From: Rapana venosa
Lineage: Eukaryota > Mollusca > Gastropoda > Neogastropoda > Muricidae
Assembly (NCBI GenBank): GCA_028751875.1
Contig: CM054134.1
Location: forward strand, 65,777,424-65,841,423
Reading direction: 5' to 3'
DNA: 64,000 bases
The notes under the pieces were generated by a model. That model saw only the letters and a list, made by a program, of their open reading frames with translations, did no database searches and was not told the origin of the DNA. The position numbers and the translations under genes were made by a program. This document shows positions 22,839 to 34,028 of the stretch, piece after piece; position 1 is the stretch's first letter, and each line of letters opens with the position of its first letter.

Positions 22839-22880
22839 CCACACACCCCCCCCGCGCGCGCCGCGCGCGCACGCACTCAC
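22758..22880. repeat. (CA)n microsatellite with GC-alternating flanks
   Basis: A CG-alternating stretch (about 22,761-22,771) leads into about 60 bp of (CA)n and then another CG-alternating stretch (about 22,853-22,872). Alternating purine-pyrimidine DNA of this kind favours left-handed Z-DNA. Confidence 0.9.
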
Positions 22881-23116
22881 CCATGCATCAATGCCAACAT
22901 CAAATATTTATGAATATCATGTATTCATAGAAAGGACATCTGCACTTTGGAATTACCTATACATTATGGTACGCTCAAAACAAGATATGAAAATAAACTT
23001 TCACCGAATCTCAAATACAGTCAACTTACGCATAGAACTGAAATTTTAAAAATTGAATAAAGCATTCAACGGATACTAATTGTAAACACGACAATTAAAT
23101 CTATAAGCAAACAATA

Positions 23117-23193
23117 AAAGGAGAGGGTGTGAGAGAGGAGAGAGAGGAAGGAGGAAGAGAGAGAGAGAGAGAGGAAGAAAAGAGAGAGAGAGG

Positions 23194-23233
<40 letters not shown>

Positions 23234-23235
23234 GC
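23117..23235. repeat. (GA)n microsatellite
   Basis: GA repeat with GGA/GAA interruptions, purest at 23,200-23,228. Confidence 0.9.
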
Positions 23236-23439
23236 ACAACATTTTGAATCCATACTTTATTGAATATAGTTTTCAATTCATCAACACAACCACCATTAGC
23301 ACTCACTGTGATTTGACATTGTCATTTTAAAAGATCGCCCCAAGAGTCATTATAAAGAAGTAGGATAGTGGAAGAATCATTTCTAGAAGTCATTTTCAAT
23401 AACACAATAGCGAATACAAGTAAAACATTCACACTTATA

Positions 23440-23490
23440 CAGAGAGAGATAGGGGGGTGGGGGGGGGGGGGTGGGGGGAGAGAGAGGGAT
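23440..23490. repeat. Poly-G and (GA)n tract
   Basis: Two T-interrupted G runs flanked by GA repeat. Such G runs are potential G-quadruplex formers and also common consensus-error sites. Confidence 0.75.
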
Positions 23491-23838
23491 AAATTGGTAT
23501 AATTTAAGAGAGGATATATTTACTTTGTTTCCAACAATCAATGGGGATTTTTATTTTTGATGCATTAATGGATGAAAAAATGACTTTTGAAGATTGTTAA
23601 TGATGGTTTTTGTCAAAAATGGTCAGGAAGGGAGTTCCACAGCACAGGGCCTGAGTAAAGTAAGCTAGATTTAACAAATCTATTCTTGGGTTGGGATACA
23701 TGACTTTTCAGTATTTCGGAATGATTCATTGGGAACTTGTCTTTTAAGGATGAGGGAAAAGTTCCTGTCATTATTTTTAAACATCATGATGCCTTGTTAA
23801 TCTTAGTCTTTGGTGTAGGGGAAGAATATTTAACTGAG

Positions 23839-23846
23839 TATAACCC
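23839..23846. repeat. Imperfect target-site duplication, left (SINE)
   Basis: TATAACCC, paired with TATAATCCC at 24,158-24,166. Confidence 0.6.
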
Positions 23847-24157
23847 AAATTATGGGACGGATAGCCTCAGTGGTCGAAGCACATCGGCTTTTTCCCCCCA
23901 CCAAGTTAAGCAGCCGAGCGTGGTACCAGTTGGAGGGGGGTGACCGTTTGCGCGCCTTGGCTTCAGTACTTTCCCCCCATTTTACCCAGCTGTAAATGGG
24001 AAACTGCCCTCTTTAGGGTCAGGGAAGGTAAAGAGCGAGGGAGAGGAATGGCGCCGCCCCAATATCCTGGCCCTAGAGAAGTGAGGCCCTCTGACGCCTC
24101 GCTCCCCTACGACCTTATGGGTTATGGGACTCCTTTTAAACCTTTGCCTCCTTTTCC
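23847..24157 (+). mobile_element. tRNA-derived SINE, family S1, copy 2
   Basis: Same body as the copy at 18,531: 'cggatagcctcagtggtcg' head, 'accaagttaagcagc', 'ggtaaagagcgagggagagg' and 'ctggccctagagaagtgagg'. It ends in 'gttatgggactcctttt' and a degenerate CTTT-rich tail. It lies in opposite orientation inside the CR1-like LINE. It is more diverged or noisier than copy 1, and its flanking duplication is imperfect. The first bases before the tRNA-like head (about 23,847-23,858) may be flank rather than SINE. Confidence 0.8.
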
Positions 24158-24166
24158 TATAATCCC
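24158..24166. repeat. Imperfect target-site duplication, right (SINE)
   Basis: TATAATCCC, one base longer than its partner at 23,839-23,846. Confidence 0.6.
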
Positions 24167-24206
24167 TTCTAGTAAGGTAGTCTTCTTCAAAGAACCAGTT
24201 TAAGAG

Positions 24207-24213
24207 CACGTTT
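24207..24213. repeat. Target-site duplication, right of RTE (plus-strand left)
   Basis: CACGTTT, matching 25,806-25,812. It lies at the exact point where the CR1-like frame resumes. Confidence 0.7.
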
Positions 24214-25805
24214 CTTCTTCTTGAAGTGTCCAGTCTGGTCCTGCAGACATCGACGATCATGGCTCTCCATTTTTCCCTGTTCTCAGTCCCTCTCATGAGC
24301 TCATTGTTGGTGCCCTCTTTATTCGTTGCGAATTTTTTTTAAGCTGTCTGTGAATTTTGTGCGTTGTCTTCCTCTGCTCTTGTTTCCACAGATTTTGCCA
24401 CTCATAACAGTTTCTCTAGCCCCTTTTAGCCCTGATTATATGGCCGAAAAATTTGAGCGTCTTTCTCTGATGGTGTTGAGGAAGGGATCTTTTGTATCCA
24501 GCCATTTCCATTACTTCTGCATTTGTTTTTTTTTTTTTCCATAAAAACTTCCATGATTCTCCGGATGAACCACATCTCCACTGCTTCTAGTCGCTGTTCT
24601 GTGTCCTTGGCCAGGTCCAGACTCACATCCTACAGAAGAATGGACCATACGTAGGCTCTAAAAAACATGAATCTTTGTCTAGAGGCTTATCTTACTGTTG
24701 GAAAAATGCATTTCATGTTGTTAAAAGTTGCCTTAGATTGACCGATTCTCTTCTTGATTTCTGTGTCACACTTGCCGTCCGGGGTGATAGTACAACCAAG
24801 GTATTTAAAGGTGTTTACTTGTCTGATTCTCTCTCCTTTACAAGCTATGTTTGCATTGTGGTAAACAGCTTTTTTCGAGATCACCATGCATTCGTCTTCT
24901 TGCTTTGACTGTAATCCTTTCTTTTCGCTTTCGTCTGTTACTGTTGTTAAAATCTTTTGCAGTTTTTTTTCAGAGTCGGCAATAAGGACTGTGCCATCTG
25001 CATATAAAGGTTGTTGATGTTGTGGCCCCCTACACTAATTTCCTCATGATTCTCAATTTTTTCGTAGAATTATTTCACTATATACATTAAATAAATCAGA
25101 TGAGAACACGCAGCCCTGCCTCACACCCCTGCAGTTTGGGCTATATTGACTGATGTCATTGTCGACTCTAGTGGCTGCCTCCTTTCCCAAAATAATTATA
25201 GGGTTTCTGAAGACTCGAAGATTTTTCCCGTCGATGTATAGCCCTGCCAGAATATCAAACAAGTCTGAGTGTCGTACTTTGTCGAACGCTTTTGAGTAGT
25301 CAATGAAGCAGAGGTACAGATCTTTCGGGACCTCGATGGATCCTTCCATGGAGTTTTCAATGCGAAGATTGCATTTCGGGTTGCTTTGTCTGCCATGAAT
25401 CCAAATTGCGTTGCTGATATTTCTGGGAGTATTTATTTCTCATTCTCTTCATGAGCATTCGTAAAAGAACTTTGGTGAGGTGACTCATCAGCTGATTGTA
25501 CGATGTTGGTCACATTCAGCTGAAACCCATTTCTTAGGGATCGCAATGTAGATGGACTTCTTCAATCTGTCGGAATCTCTCCTGTGTCATATATTTGTTT
25601 AGTAGTTTTTGTGACTGCCTTAATTCCCACTTCATCCAGGGCTGTTATCAATTCAGATGGGATACATCAGGTCCTGGCGCCTTACCATTTTTTCATCTTG
25701 CTGAGTGCATGTCTCACTTCGTCTTTAAAGGGATCTCCCACATTTAGCGGAGGGAAGGAGGCACCTTACTTCTCCTGTTGGTGAAATAATTTAAACCCCG
25801 CCCCC
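24214..25805 (-). mobile_element. RTE-clade LINE, 5'-truncated, nested in a CR1-like LINE
   Basis: Minus-strand RT. A 'IPSELI-ALDEVGIKAVTK' linker-to-finger block is near 25,640, 'QFGFMADKATRNAIFALK' near 25,405 and 'LYLCFIDYSKAFDKVRH' near 25,320. 'GVRQGCVFSSDLFNVYSE' lies near 25,125. A damaged palm lacks a readable YADD near 24,990. 'VNTFKYLGCTITPDGKCDTE' is near 24,820 and 'LEAVEMWFIRRIM' near 24,590. A C-terminal 'RGTENREKWRAMIVDV' is at about 24,290, followed by a (GAA)n tail. This order is that of RTE-clade LINEs, which encode an AP endonuclease plus RT. The endonuclease is missing through 5' truncation. Several frameshifts and stops make it inactive. It is flanked by CACGTTT on both sides. 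Confidence 0.85.
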
Positions 25806-25812
25806 CACGTTT
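25806..25812. repeat. Target-site duplication, left of RTE (plus-strand right)
   Basis: CACGTTT, matching 24,207-24,213. Confidence 0.7.
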
Positions 25813-27324
25813 ATACAGATTTAAATAAAGGTTTCATATTGTGTTTGCACTAGCAGTATCCCACAGGGTTGAAGCATAATCATTGAGGCTTGAAATATAA
25901 GCTTGAAAGAATAGTTTTTTTGAATGAAAGTCAGAAAATGTTTGATTTTAGTCAATTGGTATACTCTTTGAGACATGTATTTGCACAGGGGGGTATGTGA
26001 TGGTACCACTGAGATTTTCATCAATTGTTATTCCTAGAACTTTGTGGTGATGGGTTTTGTCCTATTGTTCCCTTTTCAATATGGAGGGAAAAAATTTATG
26101 AGATAGATTTTGTCGCTTTTGTCTGGAGTGATAAGCATGCATTTTGTTTTTTTGGGTGTATAGACATGTGATTTAGTTCAGTCCATTTGACAAGATTATC
26201 AGTGCTATTTTGCAATGTCTTTGCAAGAGAGTTAATGTCAGTATGGCTTGTATGTACGGTCGTGTCGTCAGCAAAAAGTTCGCATTTAGATTTGATATGA
26301 GGGGGAGGTATTTATGTATAATGAAAAGAGAATTGGTCCTATGATGGATCCCTGTGGTACTCCAAAATGAAATGGGTTTAGTGTGGATGTGGATCAAGCT
26401 ATTGAAACACACTGTTGCCTGTTTGTAAGATAAGAAGCAAGAAGTTCTAAAATATATGTAGAGAGATTATATAAGTCTAGCTTTTTAATGAGAAGTCTGC
26501 GGTCATATGTATCAAATGCTTTTTTTAAATCTACAAATAAAACTCCACAAAATTTATTGTCATTAATGCTTCACAGCCAATTGTCTACAAGACTAGTCAA
26601 TGCCATATGGCACAAGTGTTTTTTTCTAAATCCAGACTGATTTGGGTGAAGTAAGTTGTTAATATCTATATGACGGACTAGGTGTTCATTCATATGTTTT
26701 TCCAAGGGTTTTGAAAGGTAAGATATAATAGAGATTGTCCTATCGTTTGAGGGATCAGAAGTGTCTCCAGACTTGTGGATCGGAATCACCTTAGCATTTT
26801 GAAGGCGTTGGGGAAATAGTTTCTTATGAAGACAAAGGTTATAGATATGTGTCAAAAGTGTCTGTAATAACTGAGCTGAGAGTTTCAGTATTCTGCCATC
26901 TATTTCATCAAGACCAGGCTACTTGATTGTTTTAGGTGAGTCAGGTAATTGCAGATCTCAGAAACAGATATGAATATATGTGGAGTTTTGATGGAATAAG
27001 CTTTTCTTGGCAGAATTTTTTAGTTCATTGAGATCATTGGGCTTCGATTTATCATTGTTAATTATGTTAGAAGAAATATTTAAAGAAGGATTGTTAGTTT
27101 TCAGCAGAAATATCTTTAATTATGTTAGATTTGGGAAAACAATGGATTATTTGTCATTTGATTGATTGCCTTCCATACAGTCTTTGAATTTGTTTGGATG
27201 GGAAATAGATCTCGGAATATTTCTTTTTCTCTCGCCGTTTTGTGAGTTTATGGCATTTTTTAATTTTTTTGCCCCCTCATAATATTTATGTTCTTTTAAG
27301 AAATCTCTAAGATAACATGCTTCT

Positions 27325-27520
27325 TCTATTCCTAGAGAGACAGACAGAGACAGACAGACAGACAGACAGGCAGACAGACAGACGACAGACAGACAAACAG
27401 ACAGGCTGAAAGGCAGGCAGGCAGGCAGGCAGCAGGCAAAAGAGAGGAGAGGAGAGAGAGAGAGAGAAGAGAGAGAGAGAAAGAAGAGAAGAAAAGAAGG
27501 GAAAAGAAAGGAGGGGGAAG
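27325..27520. repeat. Compound CAGA/GGCA/GA microsatellite
   Basis: Runs of CAGA (27,340-27,403) change to GGCA (27,412-27,436) and then to GA/GAAA (27,440-27,515). Adjacent related purine-rich units suggest stepwise evolution of one tract. Confidence 0.9.
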
Positions 27521-28981
27521 GGAAAGAAATCTAATTGGTTTAAATGTACAACCCTTTTAAAAACAACAAAGGGGTTTTTGGGGAAATAAATCAAACAATT
27601 TTAAAAAACTATCAACAAGAACAAAAAAAATGAAGAACCATAAAACCAAAAAATAAATAAAATTAACAACAGAAAAAAAGAAAAAGGAAGAAAACAAATA
27701 AAAGTTCCCCTAAATGTAACAAGCATAAACAATTTTAACGTTTTTAAAAAATTAAACTTTCCACACACACTTCTGACAATTCCTCGAAAACAATCAAGTG
27801 TTAGTCTGTTACATCAAAATCAAAATTATCCACGAAAATAGTTAAACCCTCGAAGTTCAGCATTGAAATTTTCCCCCTAACATAAGGAAAAAACACTTGA
27901 ATCCTGAGGTCAAGTATACATTGTTCCAACATTCCATCCCAATCCATTTTGTGAATGTCCCGAAAATGGATCATGAGAGGGATTATGTAATGTGTCAGTT
28001 GAAAACTATCTTTGTAAAACTTAATCACAATCAATTCTCATTTCCTGTTAATCTTTTCAACAAAAACTGCTATCTTCTTTCTATCAGACAATTTACCCCT
28101 CCAGATATCTTCCTTGGGATAAAAAATTTTTAGCTCTTGATGTGTAAATATGAAAAATCATGAAAAGTGATGAATCAAAAGTGTCTGCTTAAAAGTTTCC
28201 CTTAAGCAAATAAATCATGCATCAAGGAAAATCTATAAATCACTGTTGTTTAGTTTCTGGAGCAAGCCATTAACGTATAATTAAAAAAGAAGCTGTTTTA
28301 TTTAATTATATACAACATAACAGAGTCTTGACAGCTATGGCTTTTTGGCATACAATATTTGCCATGATGGGGACTTGGAATACCTCTTGCTTTGTTTACA
28401 CTTTTGTGCCATCTCTCTGAAGCCAGAGGCTACTTGGAAGGAAATTTTTGTTTCTCACAAAATCCTTTCATCCCTTTTCCTTGGGGAGTCACCCCCTGAC
28501 ACCGTGGAGAAGTCTAGATCGGCTACGATCTGCGTGAGACCTCCTGCGTGTTTTGTTGTGTCTGTTTGATTCTGAGAGGGAAACAACACCTAGTGATCTG
28601 GCTTGGGCCCTCCTGATGCTATAAACGAGCATCCCAATTTATCCGCTTTGGGCCCCACTTTCCTCTGTTTTTTCAATTTTCCCCTTTTGGTTTTGGTACT
28701 GACTGCTAGCATTGTGTCAGTACAGCTTCTCTCGTGAATCCTGCACTATTTCATTGGACTTTTATCAGTAGATTTCATTCTTACGAGATTCAACTCACTT
28801 GTACGTCAAATCATGTCATGACTTTTGGTATTCATCATGTTTGGTCAAGTAGATCACATCCCATACAGTGAATGTCACCTTCATTGTCTACAAGTTCTCA
28901 GTTCGGGGATTGCAATTTTGTCATCGATAAATTTATCATTACTGTCTTTGTCATTTTGTCATTGTTTGATCATTATTGTTG
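27521..28981. other. Unassigned AT-rich sequence
   Basis: No recognisable domain on either strand. From 28,340 the base composition becomes more balanced, but frames stay short. Confidence 0.35.
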
Positions 28982-29440
28982 CTACGGCTCAACCTCATTC
29001 TGGTCTTGTCCTCTATGTTTGAGTCCTGCAAAGAGAAGTGCTGTTTTGTGAATCACATCTTTCTCTGTTCTGTTTCCTAAGCATTTTTTGACTTCATAAT
29101 TGATTTCGGTCACTCTTTCCTTTGGTCTTTGTAAAACACCCTTTTGCTGTCTAGGGTTTTGTCTATCCAGATCTGGATCTGCTTTTGATCTGGCCTTGAG
29201 TCCCATAATTTAGTTGACTGGTTCATTGATTAGGTCGTTCTGTTTATCAATTTGATGCTGTGGTGCCATGGCTTGGTTGACCAAAGACCTTAAATAATAC
29301 CTGCTAGTGACCTTTGTTAATGGTAGTCTGTTTTGCTTTTTGCCTGATATCTTTCCGTGATGGTGATGGGCCATCCTCATGTCCAGCTCAAATTCTGATC
29401 GCCATGCCTTCTGCTTCGTATGAGGAAGCCAGACTTTTTG
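28982..29440 (-). pseudogene. Unrecognised coding-like segment
   Basis: On the minus strand a frame of 74 codons (29,206-28,982) reads as a charged, Lys/Glu/Asp-rich protein ('RVTEINYEVKKCLGNRTEK'). After one stop the same style continues upstream to about 29,440 ('FELDMRMAHHHHGK'). The composition looks protein-like rather than random, but I recognise no family and see no initiation context. It could be a decayed retroelement ORF1 or a host exon. Confidence 0.2.
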
Positions 29441-30084
29441 TTGCTTGCTTGCCTTTCTTACCTTAATTTTTCATTGAAATGTAGCTATCTTTCCCTGCTA
29501 CCATTAAGCACCCGTTTCTTCTTGGCGTGACGTAAGGTCCGGCATCATTGATCCCATTTCAAGAGGGAGTCCTGAGTGAAATCCCCCAAACAGCGTTTTG
29601 TCACCGGCTGAGACTGGACCAAAAGGGGAGGGCTCGAGTTTCCAAACGAAAGGCTGACGAGTCTTCCTGGTCCATGATATAAAAACAAAGAATCCCGCGT
29701 CTGTGATGATGTACTTCAGGGCCTTTTTTCCGAAAGTCTTAAGTTGAAAGTCTTTACTGTTGTCTGTTCCCTTGAAATCTCATCCATTTAGCCCTTCTTT
29801 CCCGACATAATCTATCCTCTCGTTAACATGTTGGGGACTTCTTGTTCAAGCTGGTTCAAGATCTTTCAAGTCGAAAAATGCCCTGACATTGACCTTGGGA
29901 TGAAACTGTCCTGTTGTGACATTTTTCAAAAATTGTTTGGAGGGACATCAGCAGACAAAGAGAGACAGACAGTTTAGAGAGACAGAAGAGTGACACAGAC
30001 AAGACAAGAGAGAGGAGAGATGGAGAGAATTATGTCTGAAAGAAGGGCTAATGGATGGAATTTTACAGGGGAAACAGACATTGA
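29441..30084. other. Unassigned sequence
   Basis: A short (CAGA)n-like patch occurs at 29,957-29,982. Otherwise nothing recognised. Confidence 0.35.
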
Positions 30085-30186
30085 AACTCACACAACACCA
30101 CAACATAACTCACGCACCACAGACACATCTCTCACACAACACACGCACACGCACACACACACACCAAAACACACAAAACACAACAC
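30085..30186. repeat. CA-rich tract
   Basis: Interrupted (CA)n with ACACAAC units, directly upstream of the RTE insertion. Confidence 0.8.
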
Positions 30187-30206
30187 AGCCAGTGAATTTG
30201 GGCAGG

Positions 30207-30220
30207 CAACAATTGTAGGC
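30207..30220. repeat. Target-site duplication, left (RTE)
   Basis: CAACAATTGTAGGC, identical to 31,623-31,636. Confidence 0.9.
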
Positions 30221-31622
30221 ATTGACAACATTCCGGCAGGAGCCTTGAAGGAGGGGGTTAGGGGTGACATCGTTGACGAGTAAGGGCCTGCTTTGAAGCT
30301 CCCCAAGCACGGCGACCTCTCCCATGTGGAAAGTGGCGAGGTATCACCCTGTTGTCCATCCCCAGCAAAGTCCTCACAAAAGTCATCCTGGACCGAATGA
30401 AAGATGCTCTCGACAAGACCCTTCGAGATGAACAGGCAAGCTTCAGAAAAGAACGTTCCTGTACCGACCAGATTGCGACCTCAGAATCATCGTGGAACAG
30501 TCCCCTAGAATGGCAGTCACCTCTCTATGCCTGCTTCATCGATTTTGAAAGGCTTTTGACAGCGTGGACAGACAAGCAATCAGAACATCCTCTCCACTAT
30601 GGGGTGCATCAAGTTTGTCAACATCATAAGACAACTTTACGAAGGATTCTCCTGCCAGTCATTCACGGTGGAAGACTCTCCGACAGCTTCGGATCTCTTC
30701 CAGCGTCAGACAGGGCTGCTTGCTGTCTCCACTCCTCTTTCTTGTGGTGCTGGACTGGGTGACAAGGACGGCCCACGCAAGTTCCGGGAAAGGTATCCAA
30801 CGGACCCTCATGACAAAGCTGGGAAAATCTTCATTTTGCCGATGGGCCTGGCTCGCTATCCCACCGCCTGCAGCCACCAAGACAAAGTCACTGCCCTAGA
30901 TACCACAGCTAGACGTGTTGGCCCCAGGATCAGTCAAAAGAAACCAAGCTACTGCGTACCAACAACCAGCAAGAGGCCCTGTCACCATCTTTGGGAAAGC
31001 AGTAAGGATGTCAGTGAATTTGTGTACCCGGGCATAAGATCAGCCAGACAGGAGGCACAGACGAAGACATCAAGGCAAGAATAAAGAAAGCACGCCAAGC
31101 ATTTGCCATCTTTAAACCCGTATGGAGAACAAATGCGATCTCCACAACCACCAAGCTCAGGATCTTCAACTCCAACGTGAAGTCTGGCTTCTCTACGGGT
31201 CAGAAACTTGGCGGGTCATCAACACCAGCTCCTCCAAGATCCAGACCTTTATCAACGGATGTCTCCGGCAGATCCTTCATCTCAATGGTTCGACAGAGTG
31301 CCAAGTACCGACCTGTGAATGAGGGCGAACCAACAGCCTATTGATGTCCCAAATAAGGGGGCGAAAGTGGCGTTGGGTCGGCCACACCCTACGAAGGAAA
31401 CCTTGCAAAATCACTAGACAAGCGCTCGAGTGGAACCCGCAGGGAAAAGGAAGAGAGGGCGCCCCAAACAGACCTGGAGGAAAAAGCCGCATAGTGAGCT
31501 GAGAGACTCCAACCTGACATGGGGGAAAAGGCCAAGACCCTTGCCCGAGACAGGAGAAGATGAGGGACGCTGTTGATGCCCTATGCTCCGCTAGGAGCTA
31601 TAAGGGCTAAGAAGAAGAAGAA
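30221..31622 (+). mobile_element. RTE-clade LINE, 5'-truncated, exact edges
   Basis: The first codons read 'IDNIPAGALK', an RT-finger motif of RTE elements. 'FRKERSCTDQIAT' is near 30,446, 'LYACFIDFERL' near 30,523 and 'KFVNIIRQLYEGF' near 30,611. A palm block is displaced by frameshifts after 30,690. 'EFVYPGI' sits in the thumb near 31,017, and a C-terminal 'KRKRGRPKQTW' near 31,446 is followed by a GAAGAAG tail. A perfect 14-bp duplication brackets the element, so it is a true 5'-truncated insertion. Frame changes are frequent and the YADD box is not readable, so it is non-coding now. Endonuclease sequence is absent because of truncation. The related tail of the RTE at 24,214-25,805 suggests similar RNA recognition. 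Confidence 0.9.
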
Positions 31623-31636
31623 CAACAATTGTAGGC
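31623..31636. repeat. Target-site duplication, right (RTE)
   Basis: CAACAATTGTAGGC, identical to 30,207-30,220. Confidence 0.9.
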
Positions 31637-31732
31637 GACAGTTGTAGGCAGACAACAGTTATGGCGACAAATGTGAGCCAGTTAGCGGACCGTTGGGGGC
31701 TCAGCAAAGCTACCAGCATACGAAATGTCAGA

Positions 31733-31868
31733 GCTCTCTCTCTCTCTTCTCATCTCTCTATCCCTTTTCTTCCTCTCTCTCTCTCTCCTCTCTCTCTCTC
31801 CCTCTCTATTTCCCCTCCTCTCCCCCTTTTTCTGGTCTGTCTGTCTGTCTTCTCTCTCTCTCTCCACC
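31733..31868. repeat. (CT)n-rich microsatellite
   Basis: CT repeat with CCT, TTT and CTGT interruptions. Confidence 0.9.
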
Positions 31869-31940
31869 TGACTGCCTGCCTTTCAGCCTTCTGTGTCAAG
31901 CTAAGCGCTTTACACTACTGCCGATGGTTCGCCTCCTCAG

Positions 31941-31959
31941 AGGGGGGGGGGGGGGGGGA
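31941..31959. repeat. Poly-G run
   Basis: An uninterrupted G run of nearly 20 bases. Its length may be unreliable. Confidence 0.8.
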
Positions 31960-32428
31960 GCTGCTTTCATTGTACTCTTATGCAGACATGAAGATAAACC
32001 TCCCGGCAGTCTCACTGTACCCTGTCCCAACACACACAGTAATGTCAGATAATGACAACAGTAAGTTTCTAATGATTGTCAATGGACAATGAAAGCCATC
32101 AAAGTGGTAAAACTATTTATTTTAAAAAAAAAAGGTTTGGGTCATCAGCTAACAATGTCTTTGACTATTAAACAGCACTACTCATTTGGGAAAATACTTC
32201 ATCATCTCCATGAGAATAGCAGGTGGATGCCATACCCTGCAGAGTTTCAATGTCAGATAATGCACATTGTTTCTATTGATTACATCTGTGCTGGTGTGGC
32301 AAAATTATTCATGTCCCCAGGAGGATGCTCCAGGCGACTGATGGCACCCATCTTTTTTTCCCCTTTTTTTTGTTTTATGGCTGGGCAAATCAGATATAGG
32401 CGTTATGAACTCTTGCAGCAGTAATTTT

Positions 32429-32520
32429 GTGTGTGTGTGTGTGTGTGTGTGCGCGTGCGCGCGCGCGAACACGCACTTGCGCCTGTATGTGTGTGTGTGT
32501 GTGTGAGAGGATAGAGAGAG
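32429..32520. repeat. (GT)n and (GC)n alternating tract
   Basis: (GT)n leads into GCGCGCGC and back to (GT)n and then GA. Purine-pyrimidine alternation again favours Z-DNA. Confidence 0.9.
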
Positions 32521-32829
32521 ACACAATTTGACAATTATTTATTTGTGATAAGCTTTACGCCCATGCACAAGGAGACAGGGGGATTGGGACTGGGCACAAA
32601 ACACATAACTTGAAAAAATCCAGCCAATGACAGCCCAAATAGACAGACAACATGGCATAGAAATCCACAACATGGGTTGAATAGTATGAAAAAATATACC
32701 TGTGATACAAACTATCATCAACTCAATTGCTTATGTTTTATGCTTATATTAGACAACAGTCTCTCATGAAACAACTTCACGCTGTCATCAGTCATTACAG
32801 GAGTAACTAGGACACATCTCTACAAAGAA

Positions 32830-33660
32830 ATTGTTCTTTTGCAGGTCTGGCCAGTTGTTTTCATTTCTTTTAGATCACTGCAGAGATTGTCCATGTTATT
32901 TCTAAACTGGTCATGGAACTCTTTTAAGCGGTTCATAATATCCCTGGTCGTAATTTCTGATCTCTCACACATCTGCCCTTTCAGACATTCACCTAAATAT
33001 TCTGCCACACTCTCTGCACATTCAGAACCAGACACACTCACTTCTTCCTCCCTTTCCAATTTTTCTCTCACACACCCTCTTCTGCACCTACTTCCGCACT
33101 CCTTTCATGGCTATCACATTCTTTCGCTCTGTTCCCAACTTCACCACACAACTGATCACTTTCTATGTGGTCAAAGTTGACTGTCACTGTCTGTCTGTCT
33201 ATGTCATGTTGTGTCAAGTCAATCTGCTGATTATCATAACAAGGCACTAGAAGATGGAGGGCAAGAATCATACTTACACATCAGTGGGAGCCTCACTCTC
33301 TGCAGGGTTTGCAGCATACACATGACTGGGCGGGGTGGGTAAAAAATAAACTGGAGGGAGACGGAACCTGTTCTTCACTTTTTCATCAGGGTTTGCTCTG
33401 TGTGCTTCTGTTCGTTTTCTGTCACGAGATACCTGGCTAAAACATTTCTTGCGTATGACCTTTGACCTGGGGTGACAGGGAAATGGTTGTCAGCTTTGCT
33501 TGTAAGTATTAGAATAATAACAGTCTGATCACCTCTGCCGTACACTTTGAAAGAGGACAGTGCCTGCTCTTGTAGTGCAGAGTTCAGCATATACTCCAAC
33601 ATTGCTGGGAGTCCTGTGACTAGCATTTTGATGCACACCACAAGGAAAAACAACAACACA
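32830..33660 (-). pseudogene. Uncharacterised coding family X, copy 1
   Basis: Minus strand, read 33,660 to 32,830. First comes 'KMLVTGLPAMLEYMLNSALQ' and then 'FKVYGRGDQTVIILIL' (33,640-33,505). Then, one frame over, a basic segment 'IRKKCFSQVSRDRKRTEAHR' lies at about 33,460-33,395. A Glu-rich middle follows near 33,060, and finally an acidic/coiled C-terminus with 'IMNRLKEFHDQFRNN' (about 32,945). The first two segments match copies at 58.7 kb and 63.9 kb in the same order. The first looks like a small alpha/beta domain and the second like a basic nucleic-acid-binding stretch, so a gag-like or ORF1-like role is possible. That is inference. At least two frameshifts and several stops break it. 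No RT or other partner lies next to it. Confidence 0.5.
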
Positions 33661-33719
33661 TTACACACAGCTCGCACAAAAGTGTCTTGCTGGTAGCCAA
33701 GCAAGGGAAGCCACTCGGA

Positions 33720-33977
33720 TAGAGAGAGAGAAAGAGAGAGAGAGAGAGAGGAGAGGAGAGGAGAGAGAGAGAGTGTGTGTGTGTGCACGCCTCTGTGTGT
33801 GTATGTGTGCGTGCGTGCATGCGCGTGTGTATATGTGTGTTTGTGTGTGTGTGTTTGTATGCGAACACGAGCAGGCCTGTGTGATGAACCGACAGAAGAG
33901 AGAGAGAGAGAGAGGAGAAAAGAGAGAGAGAGAGAGAGAGAGGGGGGAGAGAGAGGAGAGAGAGAGGGAGAGGAGGA

Positions 33978-34015
<38 letters not shown>

Positions 34016-34028
34016 AGAGAGAGATAAA
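33720..34028. repeat. Compound (GA)n-(GT)n-(GA)n microsatellite
   Basis: (GA)n at 33,720-33,774, GT/GC-rich at 33,775-33,860, then a long GA tract with GGA interruptions at 33,897-34,025. Long reading frames on both strands here are repeat artefacts. Confidence 0.9.

Larger units (their letters stand above)
23545..27290 (-). mobile_element. CR1-like LINE split by a SINE and an RTE element
   Basis: Minus-strand host element in three pieces. Piece one (27,290-25,813) shows a 'VWKAINQM' linker near 27,160 and 'KVIPIHKSGD' near 26,775. 'HPNQSGFRKKH' lies near 26,635 and 'GVLFVDLKKAFD' near 26,525. A 'FHFGVPQGSIIGPILFS' block is near 26,340, and a thumb ending in 'LYKR' is near 25,808. Piece two (24,206-24,167) continues with 'ALKLVL..KT'. 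Piece three (23,838-23,545) reads 'QLNILPLHQRLRL' and then 'SGPVLWNSLPDHF', the usual C-terminus of this group. Joined with one copy of each target duplication, the frame runs from 'KR' to 'ALK' and through 'RRDYTQLNILPL', so the interruptions are later insertions. FADD is frameshifted. The exact clade (CR1, Crack or Daphne-like) is inference. Confidence 0.8.

Noticed and set aside
22758..22880. Possible replication origin or promoter because of the CG-alternating and CA run
   Set aside because: No other signal supports it; it is a microsatellite with Z-DNA potential only.
32548..32568. A 19-base match between 32,549 and 35,599 ('gataagctttacgcccatg')
   Set aside because: Flanks do not match beyond this word; it may be a shared repeat scrap, but I cannot define an element from it.
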